Part shown: piece after piece, positions 1-8,019 of the stretch
Position numbering within the stretch: position 1 is the stretch's first letter
Layout: every line of letters starts with the position of its first letter
Assembly: GCA_033761815.1 (NCBI GenBank)
Contig: JANRMF010000089.1
Span: 1-16,330 of the forward strand
Direction of reading: 5' to 3'
DNA: 16,330 nt
DNA from: JANRKH01 sp033761815
GTDB lineage: Bacteria > Pseudomonadota > Alphaproteobacteria > Rickettsiales > Rickettsiaceae
Program-made: the position numbers and the translations under genes
Notes under the pieces: generated by a model
What the model was told of the DNA's origin: nothing
Databases searched by the model: none
The model's input: the letters and a program-made list of their open reading frames with translations, nothing else

Positions 1-1
1 C

Positions 2-355
2 AACGGAGAATACCCTTTAGTACATGCTATTACTAATAATTTAAAAATCAGCAACGTGCATCCTGTAAAGTTCGCGATGAGTCTTGGATATTCAGTAAAT
101 CTACCCAGCTCATTATTAAACAATTCTTTCGAACAAGAAACCTTGGAGAATTGGATAGGCAAACAAAAAAAACGCAATTTTATTACAATTGACGATTGTC
201 CATTTGATGACTACACCGAAAAACGCTCTCGCAACAATCATACGATTAATCGAACCGAAGCCATTCGAGGTAGTCTTGAAACAACTCCCATTCGAGATGG
301 CACACCCCCCGAGCCTTCTGTATTGAAGGCTGAAAAAAGACAACGTACCTACTAA
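2..355 (+). CDS. 3' end of an unrecognised protein gene (5' truncated by window edge)
   Basis: The frame is open from the left edge to a TAA at 353-355, giving at least 117 residues. A GTG at 56 is a possible start, but the frame is already open and protein-like before it (NGEYPLVHAITNN...), so I treat this as the C-terminal part of a longer protein. The first ~45 residues have a weak ankyrin-like look (G-YPL-HA followed by short helices), while the last ~60 are hydrophilic, rich in K, R, N, T and P, and probably disordered. There is no membrane segment. I do not recognise the family. A small CCCA/TGGG hairpin (358-369) follows the stop but has no T-run; the first convincing terminator is at 498-523. 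Confidence 0.5.
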   Translation, partial: NGEYPLVHAITNNLKISNVHPVKFAMSLGYSVNLPSSLLNNSFEQETLENWIGKQKKRNFITIDDCPFDDYTEKRSRNNHTINRTEAIRGSLETTPIRDGTPPEPSVLKAEKRQRTY

Positions 356-452
356 TACCCATTTTTGGGCTTAAACATCTCAGAGACGTTTGATTATACG
401 AGCTCTACTATAGAATTTTCATAGTCTACTTCGCATATTTCAATAAATTAGA

Positions 453-481
453 TTGACTTTTGCGAAAAAGAATGGTACTAT
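453..481 (+). promoter_or_regulatory. Sigma-70-type promoter upstream of the rimP-nusA-infB operon
   Basis: TTGACT (453-458) and TACTAT (476-481) are separated by exactly 17 bases, close to the consensus for the housekeeping sigma factor. The expected transcription start is near 487-489. It points towards rimP, whose ATG is at 650, but an intrinsic terminator lies at 498-523 directly in its path. The promoter therefore either drives a very short RNA or is controlled by attenuation. Inferred from sequence only. Confidence 0.6.
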
Positions 482-497
482 GCCGAAAAATTTCGTG

Positions 498-523
498 AAA
501 GGTGGGTTTTGCCCGCCTTTTTT
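498..523 (+). terminator. Intrinsic terminator in the leader before rimP
   Basis: A GGTGGG/CCCGCC stem (501-506 with 512-517, one G-T pair) is extended by AAA/TTT, has the 5-base loop TTTTG and is followed by a T-rich tract (518-523, then ATTTT). This is a strong rho-independent terminator on the + strand. It could end the upstream gene (stop at 355) or act as an attenuator on the promoter at 453-481. Confidence 0.8.
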
Positions 524-649
524 ATTTTGCTAATCTAGATATTTTACATCAAACTACCTAAGTTTTGCGAAAAATATTAATCCTGCTTTAAAAATGAAAG
601 TCAGAATATAGTTCAAACGAAATTAAAAAATATAACCAAACTTAAGATA

Positions 650-1186
650 ATGAATCTAACAGTCATAGAAAATAAGATATTTAATTTACTTGACCCGGTT
701 GCAAATGCAATTGGATATGGTATTGTGAATGTCAAATTTACGGGTAGCACAAGAAAAATCCTGGAAATTTCAATAGATAGGTTAGATGAGGAAAATGTCA
801 CTATTAAAGATTGCCAAAATGCAAGCAATAACTTCTCGGCAACATTAGATGTTGAAGAGGCAATCGCCGAAAGATATTATCTTGAAGTTTCTTCGGCTGG
901 AATTGAAAGGCCACTTGTTAGGTTGCAAGATTTTGAGAGATTTAAAGGCAAAATTGCTCAGATTAGAACTAGAAACCTAATCGAAGATGTAAAAAAATTC
1001 GAAGCTGAGCTTGCGGGCATATCTGAGGATAAAGTCCTTGTAAAGCTTGCTTCGTCAAACATAATCGCACTTGAGTTAGAAGAAATCAAAAGTGCAAAAT
1101 TGGTATTTACGGAAGCTATGTTTAGAGATAGTTTGTCTAAAGAAAAAAATAAGGAAAACCCCGCAGAAGATGCGAATGATAAATAA
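650..1186 (+). CDS. rimP: Ribosome maturation factor RimP
   Basis: 178 aa, a little longer than the usual ~150 because of a charged C-terminal tail (SKEKNKENPAEDANDK). RimP is needed for maturation of the 30S subunit. The family signature is present as YYLEVSSAGIERPL (about residues 79-92; most members read SSPG, here SSAG), with the N-terminal alpha/beta domain before it and the SH3-like C-terminal domain (about 96-155) after it. It is the first gene of the rimP-nusA-ylxR-infB-rbfA block, the standard order in proteobacteria, with nusA 13 bases downstream. The ATG has only a weak upstream TAAG-type ribosome binding site. Recognition is firm from the motif and from gene order. Confidence 0.93.
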   Translation: MNLTVIENKIFNLLDPVANAIGYGIVNVKFTGSTRKILEISIDRLDEENVTIKDCQNASNNFSATLDVEEAIAERYYLEVSSAGIERPLVRLQDFERFKGKIAQIRTRNLIEDVKKFEAELAGISEDKVLVKLASSNIIALELEEIKSAKLVFTEAMFRDSLSKEKNKENPAEDANDK

Positions 1187-1199
1187 ATGGGAGTAAATT

Positions 1200-2693
1200 A
1201 TGTTCAATAAAGGAAATGCAGAGATATTACAAATAGCAGAATCTGTTGCTCGCGAGAAGGGTATCACAATGGATTTAGTATTAGCCTCTATGGAGAGTGC
1301 GATACAAGTTGCAGGTAAAAGAAAATATGGTAATGAGCAAAATATCAAAGCTGAAATTAGCCATAAAACCGGTGAGATTAAATTATACAGAGTGCTTGAT
1401 GTAGTTGAAAATGCAGAAAATTTAGTGACTGAGATTTCTCTAGAGGATGCGCTAGAGCGCAACCCCGAGATAAAAATCGGGGATCATATTCTGGAATTGC
1501 TGCCTCCGATAGATTTAGGAAGGGTTGCAGCCCAGTCTGCAAAGCAAGTTATTGTTCAGAAAGTGAAAGACGCAGAAAGGGATAAGCAATACGAAGACTT
1601 TAAGGGTAGAGTTGGCGAGATTTTAGGCGGAGTAGTAAAAAGGCTTGAATTTGGAGAAATAGTAGTAGATCTTGGTAGAACCGAGGCTGTAATCAAGAGA
1701 GATCAGCAAATTAGGACAGAGATTTTTAAAATTAATGACCGAATCAGGGCCTATGTCAAAAATGTAAGCAGACAGCCAAAAGGGCCCCAAATTTTCCTCT
1801 CAAGAAGCGATGATATGTTTCTGGCGAAACTTATGGCGCTTGAGGTTCCAGAGATATATGAAGGCCAAATTGAGATTAAGTCTGTAGTCAGAGACCCTGG
1901 CTCCAAGGCGAAGCTAGCTGTTTTTGCAAGCGACACAGGCATTGATGCTGTTGGGTCATGCATTGGTGTAAAAGGAAGCAGAATCAAGGCAGTTACGAAT
2001 GAGCTTAGTGGTGAGAAAATAGATGTTATACTTTGGAGCAGGGATACTGCACAATATATTGTAAACGCTATGTCACCGGCTGAGATTTCCAAAGTAGTAA
2101 TTCACGAGGATAGAAAATCTGCAGAAATCATCGTTCCTGCTGAGCAATTTAGTATCGCAATAGGCAGAAGGGGTCAGAATGTGAGACTTGCATCTCAGTT
2201 AACTGGATGGCATATAGAAATAATGACCGAAGAGCAGGAATCAACTAAAAGGGTTGAAGAATTTAATAGCACAACAGCTCTACTTGTTAATAGCCTGGAA
2301 ATTGAGGAAGTAATGGCGCAGCTTTTGGTTGCAGAGGGCTATAATTCCCTTGAGCAAATAGCTTTGTCAGAAATCAGTTCTCTTGCTTCTATAGAAGGGT
2401 TTGATGAAAATGTAGCAGAGGAGTTAAAGAGAAGGGCGGAGCAATATGTGAATGAGCAAAATGAATCCTTACTAAACAAACTGGAATATCTTGGAGTTGA
2501 TCAGGAATTGCTCGACACACTAAGCATTTCCCTTGAGCAACTCATCAAACTTGCTGAAAGCGGCGTGAAAACCCTAGAGGATCTTGCAGAGCTTAGCGTA
2601 AAAGAATTCAGAGAGATTTTACCGGAGCTGCAGGTTAGCAATTCTGAGATAGAGGCTGTGATTAATCTTGCAAAATCAAAATCTAGTCAGTAG
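1200..2693 (+). CDS. nusA: Transcription termination/antitermination factor NusA
   Basis: 497 aa, about the length of the E. coli protein. NusA binds RNA polymerase and modulates pausing, termination and antitermination. Domains in order: N-terminal RNAP-binding domain (~1-125), S1 RNA-binding domain (~135-195), KH1 with GVKGSRIKAV (~258-267), KH2 with IAIGRRGQNVRLAS (~318-331), then two C-terminal helix-hairpin acidic repeats (~355-425 and ~430-495) like those of gammaproteobacterial NusA. The ATG is preceded by a good GGGAG site 6 bases upstream. In E. coli NusA represses its own operon through leader terminators, which is relevant to the terminator at 498-523. Identification is secure. Confidence 0.97.
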   Translation: MFNKGNAEILQIAESVAREKGITMDLVLASMESAIQVAGKRKYGNEQNIKAEISHKTGEIKLYRVLDVVENAENLVTEISLEDALERNPEIKIGDHILELLPPIDLGRVAAQSAKQVIVQKVKDAERDKQYEDFKGRVGEILGGVVKRLEFGEIVVDLGRTEAVIKRDQQIRTEIFKINDRIRAYVKNVSRQPKGPQIFLSRSDDMFLAKLMALEVPEIYEGQIEIKSVVRDPGSKAKLAVFASDTGIDAVGSCIGVKGSRIKAVTNELSGEKIDVILWSRDTAQYIVNAMSPAEISKVVIHEDRKSAEIIVPAEQFSIAIGRRGQNVRLASQLTGWHIEIMTEEQESTKRVEEFNSTTALLVNSLEIEEVMAQLLVAEGYNSLEQIALSEISSLASIEGFDENVAEELKRRAEQYVNEQNESLLNKLEYLGVDQELLDTLSISLEQLIKLAESGVKTLEDLAELSVKEFREILPELQVSNSEIEAVINLAKSKSSQ

Positions 2694-2736
2694 GTCAAAA
2701 ATTATTAAACAAGTAGAGATATCTAGGTCAAGCAAT

Positions 2737-3288
2737 ATGCCAAAAAATTATGTTTGCCAAGTTACAAATCGCTCAATTCCTAGAGATAGTATCTACAGAT
2801 TTGTCGCATCAGCTGATAATAGGATATGTTTTGACGCGTCTCATGAACTAGAGGGAAAAACTTTATTCGTTTCAGATGAAGAAGATATTGTAAGGACCTG
2901 GCTTGATAATCAATTTCTATCCTGCTATTTTGGCTTTGAAATCTCCAGAGAAGTTATTTTAATGCAAATAATCGGCTATTTTTACAGCAGGATGTTAACA
3001 TTTATTGCCTTTGCCAAAAAATCTGGTAAATTGCAGCATGGTAAAAGTAAAATAGAAGAAATTCTGAGATCAGCCCCAAAAAATAGCGCCATAATTCAAG
3101 CAAAGGATGCGAGCTTAAGGGAAAAATTTAAAATAGCTGATATTCCGATTATCGAGATTTTTTCGTCAGATGAATTATCGAGCATAATAGGCGCGGAAAT
3201 GGTAAAATATATTATTATTTACGAAGAATTTGCAAGTACTATACTTGCACTGGAAAAAAAATATAAATTTTTTAATGAGCAACAATGA
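2737..3288 (+). CDS. YlxR/RnpM-type RNA-binding protein (DUF448 plus L7Ae-like domain)
   Basis: 183 aa from the ATG at 2737. A TTG at 2668 would extend it into nusA, but AGGT 9 bases before 2737 and the conserved domain starting at once (MPKNYVCQVTNRSIPRDSIYRFV) favour the shorter form. Residues ~4-60 match the DUF448/YlxR fold, with the usual C, R and RFV positions. Residues ~75-170 (SAPKNSAIIQAKDASLREKF...) fit the L7Ae/YlxQ-like half that alphaproteobacterial members carry in one chain. YlxR (RnpM) of Firmicutes binds RNase P RNA; whether this protein does so is unknown. It sits between nusA and infB, as ylxR-ylxQ do elsewhere, and its TGA overlaps the infB ATG by 4 bases (ATGA), implying translational coupling. 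Confidence 0.8.
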   Translation: MPKNYVCQVTNRSIPRDSIYRFVASADNRICFDASHELEGKTLFVSDEEDIVRTWLDNQFLSCYFGFEISREVILMQIIGYFYSRMLTFIAFAKKSGKLQHGKSKIEEILRSAPKNSAIIQAKDASLREKFKIADIPIIEIFSSDELSSIIGAEMVKYIIIYEEFASTILALEKKYKFFNEQQ

Positions 3289-5717
3289 CAGACGAACAAG
3301 GCCAACAAGAAAAACCAAAAAAACTGACGCTTTCGAATAATAAGCTAACCTTATCAAGGCCAGTTGACGCTGCATCTTTGCGTAAGACATATATCTCCGG
3401 CAAAGCAAACACTGTAACTGTGGAAGTTAAAAAAGGTCAGGTGGGGCAAACATCCTCGCTTCTTGCATCTAATGCATTATCAAGCGACTCAGGCGCCAAA
3501 GACAATGTAGATAGTAATGTAAGTAGCAAGTTAAACCTCCTAAAGAGAGCGGCTGAAGATGCAAAATTACGAGAAATTGAGCAAGAAAGAAGAAGTAATA
3601 CTCAAACTGAGATAGAAAAGCTTGAGGAGCAAAAATCCCAAGCAAAGCAACAAATCAATCAAGTGGATGAGGTTGTCGCGACTGAAGCTTCCTCAATTAA
3701 AGAGCTGAGCAAGATTTTAAAACCGGCGCAAAAATATTCAGAAAATACCGAGGTAGAGGATGCTCCTGTAAAAGAAGTCGAGAGGGTTCCTGCAAAAGTT
3801 AAGTGGAGCGAGCCAAAGAAGCTTAGGAAAAATGATATATTTGGGATGCTAGCTTCAGATGAAGATGAAAATCCACGCTCAAGAACAAGAAGTCTAGCAT
3901 CAATCAAGAGGGCGCGAGAAAAAGAAAAAAGAAAGCTACAGGTAAAACAAGATAAAATATATAGAGAAGTTGTAATACCCGAACTAATTACGGTTGGAGA
4001 GCTTGCTAATAGAATGTCCGAAAGGGTTGCAGATGTTATCAAAGAATTGATGAAGCTCGGAATGATTGCAAACGCAAATCAGAATATTGATGCTGATACG
4101 GCTGAGATAATAGTTGCAACTATGGGTCATAGCGCCAAGAGGGTTCAAGAATCTGATGTAGAGAATTTGGTGGATCAAGAGCCTGATAGCGAAGATAATC
4201 TGAAGTCTAGGGCGCCAGTAGTGACTGTAATGGGTCATGTTGACCATGGTAAAACATCTCTTCTTGATGCACTCAAATCTACAGATATCGCAGCTAACGA
4301 GGCTGGGGGAATAACTCAGCATATTGGTGCATATAGAGTGAATCTTGACTCTGGCAAGAGTATTACCTTTATTGACACCCCGGGCCATGAAGCATTTACA
4401 GAAATGAGAATCAGGGGTGCAAAAATTACAGATATTGTAGTGTTGGTTGTTGCAGCAGATGACGGAATTATGGCTCAAACAATTGAGGCAATAAGTCATG
4501 CTAAAGCAGCAAATGTTCCGATTATTGTCGCGATCAACAAAATAGACAAACCAGATGCTAATATTGAAAAAGTGAAAAACGAACTTCTGAGCCATAATCT
4601 AGTGCCAGAAGAATATGGCGGGGATATCATTATAGTTCCGGTCTCGGCCACCAAGAAAACTAATATTGATAAATTAGAAGAAGCAATTTTGCTAGTTGCT
4701 GAGATGGCAAATTTAAGGTCAAACCCAGTTGCGCAAGCATCCGGAGCAGTAATTGAGTCAAGAATAGATAAAACCAGGGGTGTAATTGCAACATTGCTTG
4801 TAACAAGGGGAAGCCTCAGAAATGGAGATATCATAGTTGCCGGTACAAGTTATGGAAGGGTCAAGAGGATGAATGATGATAAGGGTCATAATATCACAGA
4901 ATGTAGCCCATCTATGCCCGCAGAAGTGTGGGGACTTGGTGCAAGTCCGCTTGCGGGAGAGGCTTTTTCCGTTGTTCAAACAGAAAAGCAAGCAAGGGAT
5001 ATAGCAGAATATAGAATTAAAAAAGCCCTTGATAAGAAAAACGACCAAATCAAAAAAAGTAGCTTAGAGGAAATGTTCCTTAAGGCAACCGGCGAGGGCG
5101 GAATCAAAGAACTTCCGATTGTAATAAAAGCTGATGTACAGGGCTCTTTGGAGGCTATCGCATCTAGCATCAACAAAATCACTAGCGATGAGGTGAGAAT
5201 CAAGATAATTCATGCGGCGGTTGGAGCTATATCAGAATCAGATGTCGCCCTCACTTCGGCATCCAAAGGCATTATCCTTGGTTTTAACGTCAGAGCGCCG
5301 GGTAATGTTGCTATTATTGCAGAAAAGGAAAATGTCGATCTTCGTTATTATTCTATAATATATAATTTGATTGATGACGTAAAATCAATCGTAGTAGGAA
5401 TGTTATCTCCTATAATCAGGGAAGTATATATTGGAAGTGTAGAAATTAGGCAAGTCTTTAATATCACCAAAGTTGGTAAAGTGGCCGGCTCATATGTTAC
5501 TCATGGAACAATCAAAAGAGGAGCGGGGGTTAGGTTACTTAGGGATAATATTGTTATCCATGAAGGCAAGCTAAAAACCCTCAAAAGATTCAAGGATGAT
5601 GTGAAGGAGGTCAGAGAAAATTACGAATGCGGTATAGCTTTCGAAAATTACGATGACATAAGAGAAGGCGATGTAGTTGAAGTATTTGAGTTAGTTGAGG
5701 AAAAAAGGGGCTTATAA
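3285..5717 (+). CDS. infB: Translation initiation factor IF-2
   Basis: 810 aa. IF-2 is the GTPase that brings initiator fMet-tRNA to the 30S subunit and promotes subunit joining. Visible parts: a long charged, partly coiled-coil N-terminal region (~75-230), the IF2_N module (VITVGELANRMSERVADVIKELMK-type segment, ~228-285), the G domain with G1 GHVDHGKT (317-324), G2 GITQHIGAY (~346), G3 DTPGHE (364-369) and G4 NKID (418-421), then EF-Tu-like domain II, the IF-2 core domain and the C-terminal fMet-tRNA-binding domain ending in VVEVFELVEEKRGL. All GTP-binding motifs are intact. It starts inside the stop of the upstream gene and is followed by rbfA. Secure. Confidence 0.98.
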   Translation: MTDEQGQQEKPKKLTLSNNKLTLSRPVDAASLRKTYISGKANTVTVEVKKGQVGQTSSLLASNALSSDSGAKDNVDSNVSSKLNLLKRAAEDAKLREIEQERRSNTQTEIEKLEEQKSQAKQQINQVDEVVATEASSIKELSKILKPAQKYSENTEVEDAPVKEVERVPAKVKWSEPKKLRKNDIFGMLASDEDENPRSRTRSLASIKRAREKEKRKLQVKQDKIYREVVIPELITVGELANRMSERVADVIKELMKLGMIANANQNIDADTAEIIVATMGHSAKRVQESDVENLVDQEPDSEDNLKSRAPVVTVMGHVDHGKTSLLDALKSTDIAANEAGGITQHIGAYRVNLDSGKSITFIDTPGHEAFTEMRIRGAKITDIVVLVVAADDGIMAQTIEAISHAKAANVPIIVAINKIDKPDANIEKVKNELLSHNLVPEEYGGDIIIVPVSATKKTNIDKLEEAILLVAEMANLRSNPVAQASGAVIESRIDKTRGVIATLLVTRGSLRNGDIIVAGTSYGRVKRMNDDKGHNITECSPSMPAEVWGLGASPLAGEAFSVVQTEKQARDIAEYRIKKALDKKNDQIKKSSLEEMFLKATGEGGIKELPIVIKADVQGSLEAIASSINKITSDEVRIKIIHAAVGAISESDVALTSASKGIILGFNVRAPGNVAIIAEKENVDLRYYSIIYNLIDDVKSIVVGMLSPIIREVYIGSVEIRQVFNITKVGKVAGSYVTHGTIKRGAGVRLLRDNIVIHEGKLKTLKRFKDDVKEVRENYECGIAFENYDDIREGDVVEVFELVEEKRGL

Positions 5718-5760
5718 AGAGGGTTATTCATGAAGGGTAAGGCTATAGAAGCGACCCTCT
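5718..5760 (+). other. Inverted repeat in the infB-rbfA gap
   Basis: AGAGGGT (5718-5724) pairs perfectly with ACCCTCT (5754-5760), extended by one T-G pair, with a 28-base loop. There is no T-run after it, so it is not a standard terminator. It starts right at the infB stop codon and could be an RNA processing or stability hairpin in the polycistronic message. Function not known. Confidence 0.4.
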
Positions 5761-5790
5761 CAACTAGATTGCAGAACAAAGATAAAATAA

Positions 5791-6159
5791 ATGGGAATTA
5801 TGAGAAATGCCGATCAGTCAAGCAGGCAATTAAAAGTTGCTGAGTTAATAAAGCAAGGTCTTGCGAATGTTTTCACCCGAAAGCGGGGCCTGCATATAAA
5901 TTTAATAAAAAACACCATAACAATAACTGATGTTAGGGTTTCAGCTGATTTGAGGCATGCAAATTGCTATTTCCTGCCCTTTGCAAATACGCTGGATACT
6001 AATCAGATTATAGAAGCCTTAGAGGATTCTAAGCATGCTATAAGGCAGCAAGTTACAGAATATGTAAAGCTCAGATATTCTCCGGAGCTGAAATTTTTTT
6101 ATGACAAAGGCGCAGAGAATGCGCTAGAAGTTGAATCCTGCCTGCAGAAGATAAAATAA
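5791..6159 (+). CDS. rbfA: 30S ribosome-binding factor RbfA
   Basis: 122 aa (119 if the second ATG at 5800 is used). The start is uncertain: GGGA at 5793-5796 lies between the two candidates and is very close to the second. RbfA is a KH-type protein that binds the 30S subunit and helps 16S rRNA 5'-end maturation. Family features include the N-terminal SSRQLKVAELIKQGLANVF helix, the ITDVRVSADLRHANCYFLPF strand region and the C-terminal LRYSPELKFFYDKGAE segment. It follows infB by 73 bases, the standard order. It converges on xerC, with only 20 bases between the two stop codons and no clear terminator in the gap. Confidence 0.93.
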   Translation: MGIMRNADQSSRQLKVAELIKQGLANVFTRKRGLHINLIKNTITITDVRVSADLRHANCYFLPFANTLDTNQIIEALEDSKHAIRQQVTEYVKLRYSPELKFFYDKGAENALEVESCLQKIK

Positions 6160-6179
6160 AAATACATAGAGCGCTACAC

Positions 6180-7121
6180 TTAATCAAATGCGTTTTTATG
6201 AGCTTGTTTTAAGTGATTTAACGTAGACTTAGTATATATCTGAGTGGTTGAGAGGCTGCTATGCCCTAACAGTTCGCCAATTACTCTAATATCCGCTCCA
6301 TTTTCTAGCAAATGCGTTGCAAAAGAATGTCTAAATGCATGGGGGGAGATATGATCTGGTAACATAAGGCTATTTCTCAGTGAAATCAGTATTTTATTAT
6401 ACTGAGTTCTGCAAAGCGCCTTTCCTCTTTTTCCCAAAAAAATAGTCTCATTATTTTCTATTAAAAACGGCACCTTAGATAGGTATGATTTTACAGCATC
6501 CTTTGCGATCAAAAGCCACGGAACAAGCCTCTCTTTCCCGCCTTTGCCCCGGACAATAATAAATTCCTGATCAATATAAGCTTTATTAAGCGAAAGAGCT
6601 TCGCTTATCCTAAGACCCTGACAATATGTTAGTAATAAAATCGCTCTATTTCTCAGTGCAATCCATTCTTCCTCCTGGCTTGAGACAAGGCCATTTATAG
6701 TCATTTCTATATGCTCTTCCTTAACCGATTTTGGGAGATTGCGGGATTTTTTCGGAGTCCTTAAGGTAAAAATTGCCTCATCAATATTATAGTCATTTTT
6801 ACGCAGAAATTTATAGAAACTTCTAATGCAAGAGAGTTTTCGAGCTATTGAGGAGCTGAGTAAATTTGCGGACTTAAGAGAGGCGAGCCAGCTTCTGATT
6901 TGCCTTATCCCAATAGATAATAATAACTTACTTTCAAGATCAAGCCCCAAGCTTTGTTGGTGACTAATAGCGCAATCATAAGACCCCGCCTCCCCGTTAC
7001 TATTTAAAAATAAAATAAAATCAGAGAGATCTCTATTATAAGACTCAAGAGTATTGCCACTGCCATATTTTAATATTATATGATCTATCCATATTTTTTT
7101 TAAATTTATTTCATCGCTCAT
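6180..7121 (-). CDS. xerC: Tyrosine recombinase XerC-like
   Basis: 313 aa. Tyrosine recombinases of the Xer type resolve chromosome dimers at dif. The N-terminal SAM-like core-binding domain spans ~8-110 and the catalytic domain ~130-305. The catalytic set is complete: R171 (GLRISEAL), a lysine in GKGGKER (193 or 196), H261 and R264 (HAFRH), H287 (LLGHSSLS) and nucleophile Y296 (TTQIYTK). The spacing of the last four matches E. coli XerD exactly. XerC is preferred over XerD on the general look of GLRISEALSL and HAFRHSFATHLLENGAD, but that choice needs an alignment. The ATG overlaps the rfbD stop by 4 bases (ATGA) without its own strong ribosome binding site, so translation is probably coupled. 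No dif-like site was seen nearby. Confidence 0.88.
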   Translation of the reverse strand: MSDEINLKKIWIDHIILKYGSGNTLESYNRDLSDFILFLNSNGEAGSYDCAISHQQSLGLDLESKLLLSIGIRQIRSWLASLKSANLLSSSIARKLSCIRSFYKFLRKNDYNIDEAIFTLRTPKKSRNLPKSVKEEHIEMTINGLVSSQEEEWIALRNRAILLLTYCQGLRISEALSLNKAYIDQEFIIVRGKGGKERLVPWLLIAKDAVKSYLSKVPFLIENNETIFLGKRGKALCRTQYNKILISLRNSLMLPDHISPHAFRHSFATHLLENGADIRVIGELLGHSSLSTTQIYTKSTLNHLKQAHKNAFD

Positions 7122-7996
7122 TCAATCAATCTTATTATATTTTGAAGGTCAATATCCCATTTGCGCAAATTTTCCACTCCTATTATTTTTTGCAATTTAG
7201 ATGTGCTTAGTGGTGAATATTTCGGCCTCATTGCTTTTGTTTTAAAATCGCTTGATAAACACGGAATTATTTTCGCCCCTTGATTGCCCATGATTTCCTT
7301 AATTTTTTCTGCAAAACCATACCAGCTAATCTCGCTTTCCTGAGAAACATGGATAATTTCCTTTGGATTATTCTTTGCCCCCAATAAATCTATTAGCGAG
7401 TAGGTAATTTCTGCCAAAAATTCGCTAGATGTTGGTTTTCCTATCTGGTCATTGATGACTGAGATTTGATCCCGGCTTTTTATGAGCTGCGATATTTTTT
7501 TTACAAAATTCTGACCCATGGGCGAGAAGACCCAGCTGGTTCGTAGCATTAGATATTCTGCCCCGGAATTTTCGACTTCTCTTTCCCCTGCAAGCTTAGA
7601 TGCGCCATATATATTTATGGGATTTGTTATGCTATCTTCAGAGTAAGCCACTTGGGAGGTGCCATCAAAAACATAATCTGTTGAATAACTCACATATAAA
7701 ACTCCATTTTTTGCAGCAAATTCTGCTATTATCTTCTGTGCTCTAGCATTTACCATCATAGCAAGACCTTCCTCATCTTCCGCCTGCTCAACATTTGTAT
7801 ATGCCGCAGAATTTATAATAACATTTTTTTGATCCAGACTAAGGGTTTTTGCAAAATTATTGAGAAAATTTTTGATAGAAAATTCATCAGCAAGATCCAG
7901 ATCACCTCTTCCTGCTATTGAAATATTGCGCCCATGCCCAATTTTTGCAAGACTTTGGGCTACTTGGCCATTTCGTCCTATGATTAAAATTTGCAT
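7118..7996 (-). CDS. rfbD: dTDP-4-dehydrorhamnose reductase (RfbD/RmlD family)
   Basis: 292 aa, normal length for the family. RmlD/RfbD reduces dTDP-4-dehydro-L-rhamnose to dTDP-L-rhamnose, the donor for LPS or other surface glycans. It is a short-chain dehydrogenase with an N-terminal nucleotide-binding motif (IIGRNGQV, residues 5-12), the NSAAYTNVEQAE segment (62-73), the STDYVFDG signature (105-112) and the catalytic YGASK (Y130, K134). The ATG has a perfect AAGGAGG site. A TTGCCA-N17-TATATT promoter precedes it, leaving a leader of only about 20 bases. No rfbA, rfbB or rfbC lies nearby, so the other steps must be encoded elsewhere, or the protein may act on a related nucleotide sugar. It is followed by xerC with a 4-base overlap. 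Confidence 0.88.
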   Translation of the reverse strand: MQILIIGRNGQVAQSLAKIGHGRNISIAGRGDLDLADEFSIKNFLNNFAKTLSLDQKNVIINSAAYTNVEQAEDEEGLAMMVNARAQKIIAEFAAKNGVLYVSYSTDYVFDGTSQVAYSEDSITNPINIYGASKLAGEREVENSGAEYLMLRTSWVFSPMGQNFVKKISQLIKSRDQISVINDQIGKPTSSEFLAEITYSLIDLLGAKNNPKEIIHVSQESEISWYGFAEKIKEIMGNQGAKIIPCLSSDFKTKAMRPKYSPLSTSKLQKIIGVENLRKWDIDLQNIIRLIE

Positions 7997-8019
7997 AATC
8001 CTCCTTTTTTAGTTACAAT
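7991..8019 (+). promoter_or_regulatory. Promoter for the tmRNA gene
   Basis: TTGCAT (7991-7996), 17 bases, TACAAT (8014-8019), with transcription expected to begin near 8026, just before the acceptor piece of ssrA. An alternative -10, TATACT (8019-8024), overlaps it. The -35 covers the first codon of rfbD on the other strand. Confidence 0.5.

Noticed and set aside
358..369. CCCATTTTTGGG hairpin after the first gene as a terminator
   Set aside because: Only a 4-bp stem and no T-run; the real terminator is at 498-523.
438..455. Possible extra copy of the TTCAATAATCTA repeat (TTCAATAAATTAGA)
   Set aside because: Too many mismatches, and no similarity beyond the AT-rich core.
2668..2736. TTG-initiated N-terminal extension of the YlxR-type protein
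   Set aside because: It overlaps nusA, is not conserved in character, and the ATG at 2737 has a better ribosome binding site and starts at the domain boundary.
6160..6182. Bidirectional terminator between rbfA and xerC
   Set aside because: Only an AGCGCT palindrome with T-rich flanks is present; no stem with a usable loop.
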